A stretch of 32,847 nucleotides of DNA from positions 1 through 32,847 of the forward strand of contig DUMQ01000054.1 in assembly GCA_012839815.1 (NCBI GenBank), given 5' to 3'. The position numbers and the translations under genes were made by a program. Positions within the stretch are counted from its first letter, which is position 1, and every line of letters starts with the position of its first letter. The DNA is from Bacillota bacterium (GTDB lineage: Bacteria > Bacillota > SHA-98 > Ch115 > JABLXJ01). Below the pieces are notes generated by a model. That model did no database searches and was not told the DNA's origin. It was given only the letters and a program-made list of their open reading frames with translations. Shown here one piece after another: positions 24,034 through 31,194 of the stretch.

Positions 24034-24213
24034 ATGGGACCGGGACTTGACATGCTCTTTTGCGAGATCGAGGTTCTCCGCGCCAGGCTCCGGCATCTTG
24101 CCGGTGAATGCGGGGGTGTGCTCTCCTCCGAGGAGATGTGCAAAATAAGTGAGGAGCTGGACAGGCTTATAGTGAAATACATGGGGTTGAAGGCATCCAC
24201 AGGAGGTGACTGA
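24034..24213 (+). CDS. Spo0E-like aspartyl-phosphate phosphatase
   Basis: This small 59-residue protein carries the Spo0E signature at 38-49 (ISEELDRLIVKY) on the second of two predicted helices. The first helix is EIEVLRARLRHLAGE. In Bacillus such proteins dephosphorylate Spo0A~P and restrain sporulation. ATG 24034 is chosen over an upstream in-frame ATG at 23980 because GGGAGG (24021-24026) lies seven bases before it and the resulting length fits the family. It is monocistronic with a good terminator downstream. The short AT-rich upstream gap (23760-24033) contains no other gene. The assignment rests on a short motif and so is less certain than for the larger genes. Confidence 0.75.
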   Translation: MGPGLDMLFCEIEVLRARLRHLAGECGGVLSSEEMCKISEELDRLIVKYMGLKASTGGD

Positions 24214-24296
24214 GCTTTATATCCCTCAGTCCCCCATATCGATATTGGATGCCCGTGCCGTTGATGGCGCATAATAAATTGTAGAGCATCGCCAGG

Positions 24297-24336
24297 AAGC
24301 CCGCCTGTTTATCGAGTAAAAGGTGGGCTTTTGTTT
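24297..24336 (+). terminator. Rho-independent terminator after the Spo0E-like gene
   Basis: AAGCCCGCCT (24297-24306) pairs with AGGTGGGCTT (24321-24330) as a 10-bp stem with one G-U pair and a 14-base loop, followed by TTGTTT. It lies 84 bp after the stop codon. The intervening stretch has a weak TGGCG/CGCCA stem but no known riboswitch. Confidence 0.7.
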
Positions 24337-24352
24337 CCCTTCTCAACGAGGC

Positions 24353-24393
24353 GACGCGGCCAGGAGGCAGGCCGCTCCTGCGCACTAACTCAG
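24353..24393. repeat. Palindromic-family copy: core hairpin joined to terminal arm
   Basis: Bases 24353-24378 match the core hairpin of the 9741-9971 element at 24 of 26 positions (GACGCGGCCAGG..GCAGGCCGCTCC). They run directly into TGCGCACTAACTCAG (24379-24393), a variant of the terminal arm. A possible degenerate partner arm, CTAAGTTGGTGTG, lies near 24525. This copy joins two modules that are more than 100 bp apart in the large element. Confidence 0.65.
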
Positions 24394-24490
24394 CATGGGT
24401 AGCATGGGTGGGGGCAGGAGAGTGGCAGGATGCCTTATCATATGCGTGGATGGGGTGCGAGTGTACTGTGCGCGGGGCCCGGGACCGGGC

Positions 24491-24519
24491 TTGCTACATG
24501 CAGATAAATATATTATAAT
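24491..24519 (+). promoter_or_regulatory. Sigma-A-type promoter for the tsa operon
   Basis: A -35 box TTGCTA (24491-24496), a 17-bp spacer and a perfect -10 box TATAAT (24514-24519) stand upstream of tsaE. A palindrome GCCCGG-GA-CCGGGC (24477-24490) abuts the -35 box and may be an operator. Transcription would start near 24526. Confidence 0.7.
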
Positions 24520-24536
24520 CGACACTAAGTTGGTGT

Positions 24537-24559
24537 GAAAAAGCTCGCCGGGCTTTTTC
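24537..24559 (+). promoter_or_regulatory. Terminator-like hairpin in the tsaE leader
   Basis: GAAAAAGC (24537-24544) pairs perfectly with GCTTTTTC (24552-24559) around a 7-base loop. It would form within the first ~35 nt of the transcript from the TATAAT promoter and resembles a small intrinsic terminator. An attenuator is possible, as is the end of a short upstream transcript. A GTG at 24535 would lie against this hairpin, which argues against it as the tsaE start. Confidence 0.45.
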
Positions 24560-24597
24560 AGACAGCTAATGGTCTCCACAGAGATGGAAGAAGTGGG

Positions 24598-25125
24598 GTG
24601 GGCCATTTGGCTAAGCTTATCGAGGCAAGCTTTATGACGTACGCGCCGGGGGAAACCAGGGAACTTGGCGAGCTTCTTGGGCGGCTCTTGAAGGCTGGCG
24701 ACGTGATCTGCCTCATGGGAGGGCTCGGTAGCGGGAAAACATGTTTCGCCCAGGGTATAGGGCGAGGACTTGGGGTAAAGGAGCCCGTGACCAGCCCTAC
24801 GTTTACTATTATTCACGAGTACCGGGGCACAGGGGTGCCCTTTTATCATATTGATGTTTACAGGCTCGAGGACAGCGGGGAAATTGAGTGTATAGGATAT
24901 GACGATTACGTTTACGGAGAGGGCGCAACCGTTATAGAATGGGCCGATAAGATCCAGGATATATTGCCATGCGAGAGACTTGATGTTTTCCTGGACGCGG
25001 TTGAGGCCAATGAGGACGGGCTCGCAGGGGCGGGAGATGCGCGGCGCATTAGGTTTGTGCCGCGTGGGGCGAGATTTAGAATCCTGGTTGAGGAGCTGGT
25101 AAGAGATGCGCGTGCTCGCCTTTGA
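24598..25125 (+). CDS. tsaE: tRNA t6A biosynthesis ATPase TsaE
   Basis: TsaE is the P-loop ATPase that works with TsaB and TsaD to install threonylcarbamoyl on A37 of ANN-decoding tRNAs. The conserved body starts at APGETRELGELLGRLL, then Walker A GGLGSGKTCFAQ, SPTFTIIHEY, the HIDVYRL segment and VIEWADKI. I place the start at GTG 24598 (175 residues), with TTG 24607 equally plausible behind GTGGGGTGGG. The upstream GTG 24535 would put the leader hairpin in the coding region. The C-terminus extends about 25 residues past the usual end and overlaps tsaB by 20 bp. A sigma-A-like promoter precedes the gene, so it probably heads the operon tsaE-tsaB-rimI-tsaD. Confidence 0.92.
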   Translation: MGHLAKLIEASFMTYAPGETRELGELLGRLLKAGDVICLMGGLGSGKTCFAQGIGRGLGVKEPVTSPTFTIIHEYRGTGVPFYHIDVYRLEDSGEIECIGYDDYVYGEGATVIEWADKIQDILPCERLDVFLDAVEANEDGLAGAGDARRIRFVPRGARFRILVEELVRDARARL

Positions 25126-25849
25126 CACCTCGGCTTCTATGGGGAGTGTGGCGGTGGCCGACGAGTCCGGCCCTGTCGGGGAGGTATTTTTTGTCGTGAC
25201 GCGGGCAAGGTCGGAGGAGACCATGGCCATCTGCGGGCACCTCCTGGATGACCTGGGCTTGAAGCTAAGAGACATAGAGGGTGTCGGCGTTGGTCTCGGC
25301 CCGGGCTCCTTCACGGGGGTCCGGATAGCCGTCACCATGGCCAAGACCCTTTCTTACATGCTTAAGATCCCGCTTGCCGGGGTCTTGACGCTGGACGCCC
25401 TGGCGCATGGGCTGGCGTTTTGGCCGGGCATGATCTGCCCCATGATCGCCGCCCGGCGTAGACAGGTGTATACAGCCAGTTACAGCTATTCTGGTGAAGC
25501 GGGCGAGCGCTTAACCTGCAGCAGGCGTCTGAGCCAGCCTGCCATTATGGACCTGGATATTTTGCTCGATGCCATGGTAAGCTCAGGGGAGGATGTCTTA
25601 TTTACAGGTGATGGCGCGTCCAAATACCGCTCCGAGATCGAGAGGGCTTTCGAAAGGGCAGGCGGAAGGGCCCGGGTGCATGTGGCTTCAGGGATTCAGG
25701 CTGCGGTACATGCCTCAAGTATTGCGGAGATCGCGAGAAGCAAGATTCAGGCGGGGGATGTAGACAACCCCTTTACCCTGACACCATTCTATTTACGAAA
25801 GTCTGGGGCTGAGCTCATATGGGAACAAAGGTCTGCGAGATCCGTTTGA
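25106..25849 (+). CDS. tsaB: tRNA t6A biosynthesis protein TsaB
   Basis: TsaB is the inactive ASKHA-fold partner that dimerises with TsaD. The 247-residue protein starts MRVLAFDTSASMGSVAV and carries the conserved GVGLGPGSFTGVRIAVTMAKTL and the later MIAARRRQVYTASY. Family members are about 230 residues. The ATG has GAGGAG about 11 bases upstream and lies inside the end of tsaE. Its own 3' end overlaps rimI by 31 bp. The compact overlapping arrangement is usual for this operon and indicates translational coupling. Confidence 0.95.
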   Translation: MRVLAFDTSASMGSVAVADESGPVGEVFFVVTRARSEETMAICGHLLDDLGLKLRDIEGVGVGLGPGSFTGVRIAVTMAKTLSYMLKIPLAGVLTLDALAHGLAFWPGMICPMIAARRRQVYTASYSYSGEAGERLTCSRRLSQPAIMDLDILLDAMVSSGEDVLFTGDGASKYRSEIERAFERAGGRARVHVASGIQAAVHASSIAEIARSKIQAGDVDNPFTLTPFYLRKSGAELIWEQRSARSV

Positions 25850-26277
25850 TGCAATATGATGACCTCGACCATGTCGTTGAGATAGAATCAATTTCATTCC
25901 CTACGCCATGGTCGAGGAATGCGTTTGCCTCTGAGCTTTTTCATAATAGCAGGGCGTGCTATCTTGTGGCGAGCGTTGACGGGCGCGTCGTGGGGTATGT
26001 GGGGACATGGTTGATCCTGGATGAAGCCCATGTGACGAACATAGCCGTCCACCCGGACTATCGCCGGCAGGGAATCGGGGAGAAGCTCCTCCGCTCGATG
26101 ATGGCGCTGGCGGGCTCCCGGGGGGCCAAGAGGATGACGCTTGAGGTGCGAGTCTCCAACAAGCCGGCCCAGAGGCTCTACGAAAAGCTGGGGTTCGTCC
26201 GGATCGGCCTCCGGAGGGGCTACTATCACGATAACAACGAGGATGCTATAATAATGTGGAAGGAGGGGCTTATGTGA
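25819..26277 (+). CDS. rimI: Ribosomal-protein-alanine N-acetyltransferase (RimI family)
   Basis: This 152-residue GNAT acetyltransferase probably acetylates the N-terminal alanine of ribosomal protein S18 with acetyl-CoA. It shows FPTPWSRNAFASEL, HVTNIAVHPDYRRQGIGEKLL (acetyl-CoA-binding R/Q-x-x-G-x-G/A motif), LEVRVSNKPAQRLYEKLGF and YYHDNNEDAIIMWKE, all typical of RimI. The ATG lies within tsaB. Its stop overlaps the preferred tsaD start in GTGA. The location between tsaB and tsaD is widely conserved in Gram-positives. Substrate identity is inferred from family and context. Confidence 0.94.
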   Translation: MGTKVCEIRLMQYDDLDHVVEIESISFPTPWSRNAFASELFHNSRACYLVASVDGRVVGYVGTWLILDEAHVTNIAVHPDYRRQGIGEKLLRSMMALAGSRGAKRMTLEVRVSNKPAQRLYEKLGFVRIGLRRGYYHDNNEDAIIMWKEGLM

Positions 26278-27320
26278 GCGTACAGGGGGGCGGGGATGTA
26301 GTCATCCTGGCGTTTGAAACGTCATGCGATGAGACATCATGCGCGGTCGTGGTCGGCGATGGCTCTCTGAGGGTCGCATCCAATATCGTTGCCTCCCAGG
26401 TTGAGCTTCACCAGAGGTTTGGCGGCGTGGTCCCTGAGATCGCCTCGAGAAGCCATGTTGAAGCGATCATCCCGGTGCTCGACCGTGCCTTTGGGGATGC
26501 GGGTATTGAGCCGCACCAGGTGGACGCTGTGGCGGTGACATTTGGGCCCGGGCTTGTGGGTAGTCTCCTGGTGGGGCTGTCAGCCGCCAAGGCAGCCGCC
26601 TCTGCGCTTGGAGTGCCCCTCATTGGCATTAACCATATTGAGGCGCATATATATGCCAATTTCCTCGAGCATCCTGACCTTGCCCCGCCCCTTGTATGCC
26701 TGACCGTATCCGGCGGCCATACGGACCTGGTATATTTCCGGAACCACGGCGATTATGATGTGATTGGGCGGACTCGCGATGATGCTGCCGGGGAGGCCTT
26801 TGACAAGGTGGCTCGAATACTAGGGTTGGGATATCCCGGCGGGCCGGCTATAGATCGCCTGGCTGCATCGGGCGATCCTGCGGCGGTGACCCTCCCGCGC
26901 GCATACCTGGAGGAGGGGAGCTACGATTTCAGCTTCAGCGGGATCAAGACGGCGGTCCTGAATTACGTCAACGGGCTCAGGCAAAAGGGTCTGGAGATTC
27001 CGGTCCGGGACCTCGCGGCGAGCTTTCAGGCCGCCGTGATTGAGGTGCTGGCCGAAAAGGCGATACGAGCGGCTACTGCCACCGGGGTCGGGCGTCTTGC
27101 TCTCTCTGGCGGAGTTGCGGCCAACAGGGGCCTCAGGAGACTGCTTGAGGATAGGTGTAGGGATGAAGGTCTGGAGCTCTACTACCCGTCGCCATCGCTT
27201 TGCACCGATAATGCAGCAATGGTTGGGTGCGCAGGGTATTATCATTACATCAGGGGCAGCAGCGGGGAGGGCCCGGTTAATGCTGTTCCGGGGGTTTCTC
27301 TAAGCCAACCGGGATCCTGA
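26274..27320 (+). CDS. tsaD: tRNA N6-adenosine threonylcarbamoyltransferase TsaD
   Basis: TsaD (Kae1/Gcp family) transfers threonylcarbamoyl from TC-AMP to A37 of tRNA. The 348-residue protein has AFETSCDETS, the metal-binding HIEAH at His121 and His125, SGGHTDLVYF, DDAAGEAFDKVARILGLGYPGGP, FSFSGIKTAV and the C-terminal nucleotide loop LSGGVAANRGLR. I chose GTG 26274 because AGGAGGGG (26261-26268) is five bases upstream and it overlaps the rimI stop by 4 bp. An upstream GTG 26256 would add six residues. It closes the tsaE-tsaB-rimI-tsaD operon and is followed by the DnaA-box region. Confidence 0.97.
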   Translation: MSVQGGGDVVILAFETSCDETSCAVVVGDGSLRVASNIVASQVELHQRFGGVVPEIASRSHVEAIIPVLDRAFGDAGIEPHQVDAVAVTFGPGLVGSLLVGLSAAKAAASALGVPLIGINHIEAHIYANFLEHPDLAPPLVCLTVSGGHTDLVYFRNHGDYDVIGRTRDDAAGEAFDKVARILGLGYPGGPAIDRLAASGDPAAVTLPRAYLEEGSYDFSFSGIKTAVLNYVNGLRQKGLEIPVRDLAASFQAAVIEVLAEKAIRAATATGVGRLALSGGVAANRGLRRLLEDRCRDEGLELYYPSPSLCTDNAAMVGCAGYYHYIRGSSGEGPVNAVPGVSLSQPGS

Positions 27321-27754
27321 GGAGTTGTAAGGTTAAAATCATAAGGAGCTGTAAAGTTGAAAAGTTAAGAGTTATTCAGGGGATTATCAGGTTATTCACA
27401 GATGTGTGGGAATGTGTATGTGGATAATGTGAAAAAGGATTTGTACATGGCTGAAACCACGAGGGCAACTGTGGATAACCCTGTGGATAGTGTGGATTAA
27501 GGTTAATTTTGGGATGTAAGGATATCCACGGTATAGTTATATATGCACTGGTAACAGAGTTTATGACAAGAAGTCTTGGAAGGAAAAAGAGAATAACCTG
27601 TCGAATAATGCAATCGTGTCTCTACCCGGGGCTCTACCGGGTATCTTATAGGGGACTATTGTGATTAATTGAGGCGCCATGATTCAATCAGCGCTTCGCA
27701 CTGTCAATCGGGTTTCATAGTTGGGTTTGGCAAGATGAATCGGAGGGAGAGTCT
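27321..27754. other. Intergenic region with clustered DnaA-box sequences
   Basis: No gene is present in these 434 bp. A perfect TTATTCACA (27392-27400) and two perfect TGTGGATAA boxes (27419-27427, 27470-27478) occur. They are followed by one-mismatch boxes TGTGGATAG (27482-27490) and TGTGGATTA (27491-27499). Weaker matches lie at 27372-27380 and 27522-27530. The flanks are AT-rich. Such clusters occur at oriC and at DnaA-titrating or DnaA-controlled sites. There is no dnaA or dnaN nearby in the window, so origin function is only a possibility. Confidence 0.7.
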
Positions 27755-28693
27755 TTGAGGACGGTTGAATATGATTACAAGCTCGGCACCGCCCTCGGTC
27801 TGAGGAGGCCGAGGACCAGCAGGAGGGCGCGGAGGAGGGTATTTAGTCTGATAATCCTCACTCTTTGCCTTCTCCTGGCCATCGGGCTCGCCATCGGGTG
27901 GACTATATTTTGCCGGACTGTTGATATCTCAACAGCATTTGCCATTACGGACAGGCCAATAAATATCGTGATACTTGGTAACGATGTCACTTACACGGAG
28001 GATGGGCGTCCCGTTGAGGCTGCCACCAGGGCTGACACTATTTTATTTCTAAGTATGAATCCCAAGACCGGATCAGCTCACCTTATCTCCATCCCAAGGG
28101 ATACAAGGGTGCGCATCCCCGGACACGGGACGGGGAAGATAAACAGCGCACATGCCATTGGCGGCCCATCTTTGATCATGGAGACTGTTGAGGAGCTCCT
28201 CGGGCTCCCTGTGGATCGCTATGTAGAGACGGATTTCAGAGGGTTTTCAAAGCTCATCGATATGGTGGGCGGGGTGACCGTGAATGTAGAAAAGGATATG
28301 CATTATGTAGATACATGGGGTAAGCTATCAATTGACTTGAAGCAGGGCGTGCAGAAGCTGGATGGCAATAAGGCCCTGCAATATGTGAGGTTTCGTAACG
28401 ATGCCCTCGGTGATATCGGTCGCGTGAGGAGGCAACAGGAGCTGGCCAAGGCTTTTGCGCACCAGGTCCTTCAACCTGCAAACATCGCCAGGGCCCCGCA
28501 GATGATAGAGACCGCCATGAAATATGTAAAAACCGACATGACCTCGCGGGAGATACTGGCTACAGGTTGGTTTATGGGTAAGGTAGCAAGCGGCCATATA
28601 GAGACTAATACGCTGCCCGGCAATTTTGCCCCGCGCTATTGGATGCCTGACGAGGAGGGCATAAAAGAGCTGGTAGCAAGCATGGTACACTAA
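27755..28693 (+). CDS. LytR-CpsA-Psr family cell-wall polymer transferase
   Basis: LCP proteins attach teichoic acids or capsular glycans from a lipid carrier to peptidoglycan. The 312-residue protein has a basic N-terminus (RRPRTSRRARRR), one membrane segment at about 30-52 and an extracellular LCP domain. Typical motifs are NIVILGNDV, TRADTILFLSMNP, LISIPRDTRVRIPGHGTGKINSAHAIGG, VDRYVETDFRGF, VGGVTVNVEKDM and ALQYVRFRNDALGDIGRVRRQQ. The conserved Arg and Asp residues of the pyrophosphate pocket are present. The start is TTG 27755 with GGAGGGA about six bases upstream. It stands alone after the DnaA-box region. Confidence 0.94.
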   Translation: MRTVEYDYKLGTALGLRRPRTSRRARRRVFSLIILTLCLLLAIGLAIGWTIFCRTVDISTAFAITDRPINIVILGNDVTYTEDGRPVEAATRADTILFLSMNPKTGSAHLISIPRDTRVRIPGHGTGKINSAHAIGGPSLIMETVEELLGLPVDRYVETDFRGFSKLIDMVGGVTVNVEKDMHYVDTWGKLSIDLKQGVQKLDGNKALQYVRFRNDALGDIGRVRRQQELAKAFAHQVLQPANIARAPQMIETAMKYVKTDMTSREILATGWFMGKVASGHIETNTLPGNFAPRYWMPDEEGIKELVASMVH

Positions 28694-28777
28694 GCCAGCG
28701 TGCGGTAGGGGTGGTGCCGCCACGGGCAGCCACAGGCCGAACTGACGTAGGGGGAAGAAGTAAGGAGGCGTGCCCTG

Positions 28778-29512
28778 ATGAGGGTAGATGTTATCTTTCT
28801 GCCGCAGGAACTCGAGACCAGGAGTCTGGACCAGGCGGTTGCCGTTATTATTGATGTGCTGCGGGCGAGCAGCACCATTGCTACGGCTCTTGCCAACGGT
28901 TGTGAGGAGTTAATCCCGACCCAGACCGTTGAGGAGGCGGTCGAGATGGCCAGGAGCTATGGCAGGGGTGATTTCCTCCTGGGAGGGGAGAGGAAGGGGA
29001 ATAAGATCGAGGGATTCGACCTCGGAAACTCTCCCGCAGAGTATGTTCCCGACCGGGTAAAGGGGAAGAAGATCATTTTCACCACGACAAACGGGACGGC
29101 AGTCATAAAGGCCGCAAAGGGAGCGAGCGCAATACTCATTGGTTCATTTTTGAATCTCGAGGCTATAACACAGTATGCCCTTGGGCTCGGCAGGGATATC
29201 GTCTTTGTCTGCGCCGGTGACGGGAGGAGATTTGCCCTCGAGGATGCAGTCTGCGCCGGCATGATGTGTGATTATGTCTGCCGGGTTGGCGACAATGTGG
29301 TTGAGTCCGATAGCTGCATAGCCGCGCGGAAGATCTATGATGGCTTCAATGGGAGGATATCGGATGCCCTTGCCATGAGTGAGCACGGTCGATACCTCGA
29401 GCACATAGGGCTAGGGGCCGATCTCGGGCTTTGCGGGCAAACCAACGTCCTCGATGTCATACCGTGTATGAGTGAGGGCCATATAGTCAGGAGGGCACCT
29501 CAGACACCATAA
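28778..29512 (+). CDS. comB: 2-phosphosulfolactate phosphatase family (ComB)
   Basis: The 244-residue protein matches the ComB family, Mg-dependent phosphatases that release sulfolactate from phosphosulfolactate. Recognisable segments are VIIDVLRASSTIATALANG, LLGGERKGNKIEGFDLGNSPAEY, IIFTTTNGTAVIKAAKGA, VFVCAGDGRRFALEDAVCAG and a final GLGADLGLCGQTNVLDVIP. AAGGAGG lies roughly nine bases before the ATG. In methanogens the reaction leads to coenzyme M. In bacteria ComB homologues occur without that pathway, and sulfolactate is known in Bacillus spores. No comA or comC homologue is in the window, so its role here is unclear. Confidence 0.9.
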   Translation: MRVDVIFLPQELETRSLDQAVAVIIDVLRASSTIATALANGCEELIPTQTVEEAVEMARSYGRGDFLLGGERKGNKIEGFDLGNSPAEYVPDRVKGKKIIFTTTNGTAVIKAAKGASAILIGSFLNLEAITQYALGLGRDIVFVCAGDGRRFALEDAVCAGMMCDYVCRVGDNVVESDSCIAARKIYDGFNGRISDALAMSEHGRYLEHIGLGADLGLCGQTNVLDVIPCMSEGHIVRRAPQTP

Positions 29513-29556
29513 TTCAATTAAGGCCGGGTGGGCTCGGGGAGAGAGGGTGAGGCTCC

Positions 29557-30444
29557 GTGAATGCAAGATCAGTGTCAGCCGTCACTCTTGGGGCCGTGGC
29601 TGTCATTCTTGTGATCTTCCTTGCAGCTTTTCCGGTGGGGAGGGCCAGGCTTGTAAGGATTTTTGAGGCGGTTGGGGGAAAAGCGGCGGCAGCCCGGGTT
29701 GACCAGGCAATAAAGTCGACACTCGCCCTCAAAGGGGTAAGGATAACGGAGAAGGTCTCTTTCCCATCGTCAGATAAGCTTCTCAGCGTCAAGGATGCGC
29801 GGAAGCTCGGCACGGGCCTTTGGGAGAGGTCGATAGAGCTCAAGGTATCGCCAGCAAATCCGGCTACTTCAGCGACGCCGGGAATCAACCTGCACTATAG
29901 CTCGATCTCGGAGGATGCCAATTTTGAGGCATACCGGGAGGGGTCTAAAATTTTTTTGAGATCCGGTGCTGTGGATAACCAGGTTGGAGAGGTTAAGTGG
30001 ATTGAGATCGATGCTGGCGACCTACCCCATGTTGGAGATGCCCTTGACGAGGGATCGAGGGCGGAGATAGCCTGGATGATGTCTGTTAAGGGCGTGGATT
30101 CGTTCCTGCCCGAGGGCATCGGAGAGGCAACCCGTGTTATCGCCTCACGGGAGAAAAGCCTGGATGGTATAAGGTATATAGTGGCTGATATCAGGACGTC
30201 GAAGCTCGATGCGAAGTTCGCGGAGGCGGCAGGGAAGGGTGCGGATGCGGTAGACTCTGGCCCGGAGCCCCTGCGCTATGAAGTGCGCGTCTGGGTCCCC
30301 GAAACGGGGGATGCTTACATAGCCAGGCTTGAAGAGACATACATTTACAGGACGAAAGAACAGGAGACCTATGATTACGTCATAAGCCTCAAGACGTTTG
30401 AGCCAGACGAGAAGCTCGTAATCAAGCCGCCGAGGGCCGGATAG
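29557..30444 (+). CDS. Unrecognised membrane-anchored extracytoplasmic protein
   Basis: I do not recognise this 295-residue protein. It has an N-terminal hydrophobic segment at about 8-26 (AVTLGAVAVILVIFLAAF) without a lipobox Cys. A largely polar, probably beta-rich extracytoplasmic domain follows with strands such as INLHYSSISEDANFEAYREG and YEVRVWVPETGDAYIARLEE. A segment resembling a substrate-protecting sheet, as in LolA/LppX-like lipoprotein-fold proteins, is a possible reading but not demonstrable. GTG 29557 has GGGTGAGG upstream. Only 44 bp separate it from comB and hpt follows closely, so it may share a transcript with them. The alternative is a lineage-specific secreted protein. A perfect TGTGGATAA occurs within the gene at 29970-29978. 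Confidence 0.8.
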   Translation: MNARSVSAVTLGAVAVILVIFLAAFPVGRARLVRIFEAVGGKAAAARVDQAIKSTLALKGVRITEKVSFPSSDKLLSVKDARKLGTGLWERSIELKVSPANPATSATPGINLHYSSISEDANFEAYREGSKIFLRSGAVDNQVGEVKWIEIDAGDLPHVGDALDEGSRAEIAWMMSVKGVDSFLPEGIGEATRVIASREKSLDGIRYIVADIRTSKLDAKFAEAAGKGADAVDSGPEPLRYEVRVWVPETGDAYIARLEETYIYRTKEQETYDYVISLKTFEPDEKLVIKPPRAG

Positions 30445-30518
30445 GCCTGGTATGTATAGAGTTGGAAGGCCGGCGAGATATTCTTTTCTCTGGCTCTCAA
30501 GGGAAGGGGAAGAGAACT

Positions 30519-31124
30519 TTGGAGGAGTTAAACCCGCTGCTTGGCGACCTGGAGGAAGTCCTGCTTCACGAGGACGAGATAAAAAAGCGCGTGAAAGAGC
30601 TGGGTGAGCAGATAGCCTGCGACTATCGTGGGAAGGAACTTGTGGTGGTGGGAATCCTGAAAGGTGCGCTTGTATTCATGGCTGACCTGGTAAGGCACCT
30701 CTCAATTCCCGTGATTATTGATTTTGTGGCTATATCGAGCTATGGAGCGGCGACCAAGTCATCAGGAGCGGTGAGGATACTCAAGGACCTGGATGCCCCC
30801 ATAGAAAACAAGCATGTTCTAATTGTGGAGGATATCATAGACACCGGCCTCACGCTGAGCTACCTGGCGGAGAATCTTAGAGCCAGGAAGCCCCTTTCTG
30901 TGAAGATCTGTACGCTGCTTGATAAGCCGGATAGACGGAAAATCGATATAAGACCCGATTACAATGGATTTCAGATACCTGATAAGTTTGTTGTCGGTTA
31001 CGGGCTCGATTACAGCGAGAAATACAGAAACCTCCCTTGTGTTGCGGTTTTAAAGCCCCATATTTACCAGAACCAGGGTCGTAAAGGCAGTTTGCCTAAC
31101 GGTTATGATAATGGTAATAAATAG
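30519..31124 (+). CDS. hpt: Hypoxanthine phosphoribosyltransferase
   Basis: The enzyme salvages hypoxanthine and guanine with PRPP to IMP and GMP. The protein shows VGILKGALVFMADLVRH, FVAISSYG, the PRPP-binding loop VLIVEDIIDTGLTLSYL, and IPDKFVVGYGLDYSEKYRNLPCVAVL, all typical of bacterial Hpt. I place the start at TTG 30519 (201 residues) behind GGGAAGGGGAAG. TTG 30462 would give 220 residues with a non-conserved N-terminus and a poor binding site. The C-terminal tail after LKPHIYQN is Gly/Asn/Lys-rich and longer than usual. It precedes guaA by 70 bp, and both feed the guanine nucleotide pool. Confidence 0.94.
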   Translation: MEELNPLLGDLEEVLLHEDEIKKRVKELGEQIACDYRGKELVVVGILKGALVFMADLVRHLSIPVIIDFVAISSYGAATKSSGAVRILKDLDAPIENKHVLIVEDIIDTGLTLSYLAENLRARKPLSVKICTLLDKPDRRKIDIRPDYNGFQIPDKFVVGYGLDYSEKYRNLPCVAVLKPHIYQNQGRKGSLPNGYDNGNK

Positions 31125-31194
31125 TAATAAATAATGGAAACAGGAGATAGTGAGAAGATTGAGATATAGTGAGAGGTAGGGAATAGATAGGGAA

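Noticed and set aside
24214-24300. Riboswitch between the Spo0E-like gene and the tsa operon
   Set aside because: The stem TGGCG/CGCCA followed by a terminator suggested one, but no known riboswitch core could be matched and it lies downstream of the gene.
24535-24597. GTG 24535 as the start of tsaE
   Set aside because: It lies about ten bases after the predicted transcription start with no ribosome binding site and directly against a hairpin; the extra residues are not conserved in the family.
31125-31194. Purine riboswitch upstream of guaA
   Set aside because: The gap is 70 bp of A/G-rich sequence without the paired loops of that riboswitch.
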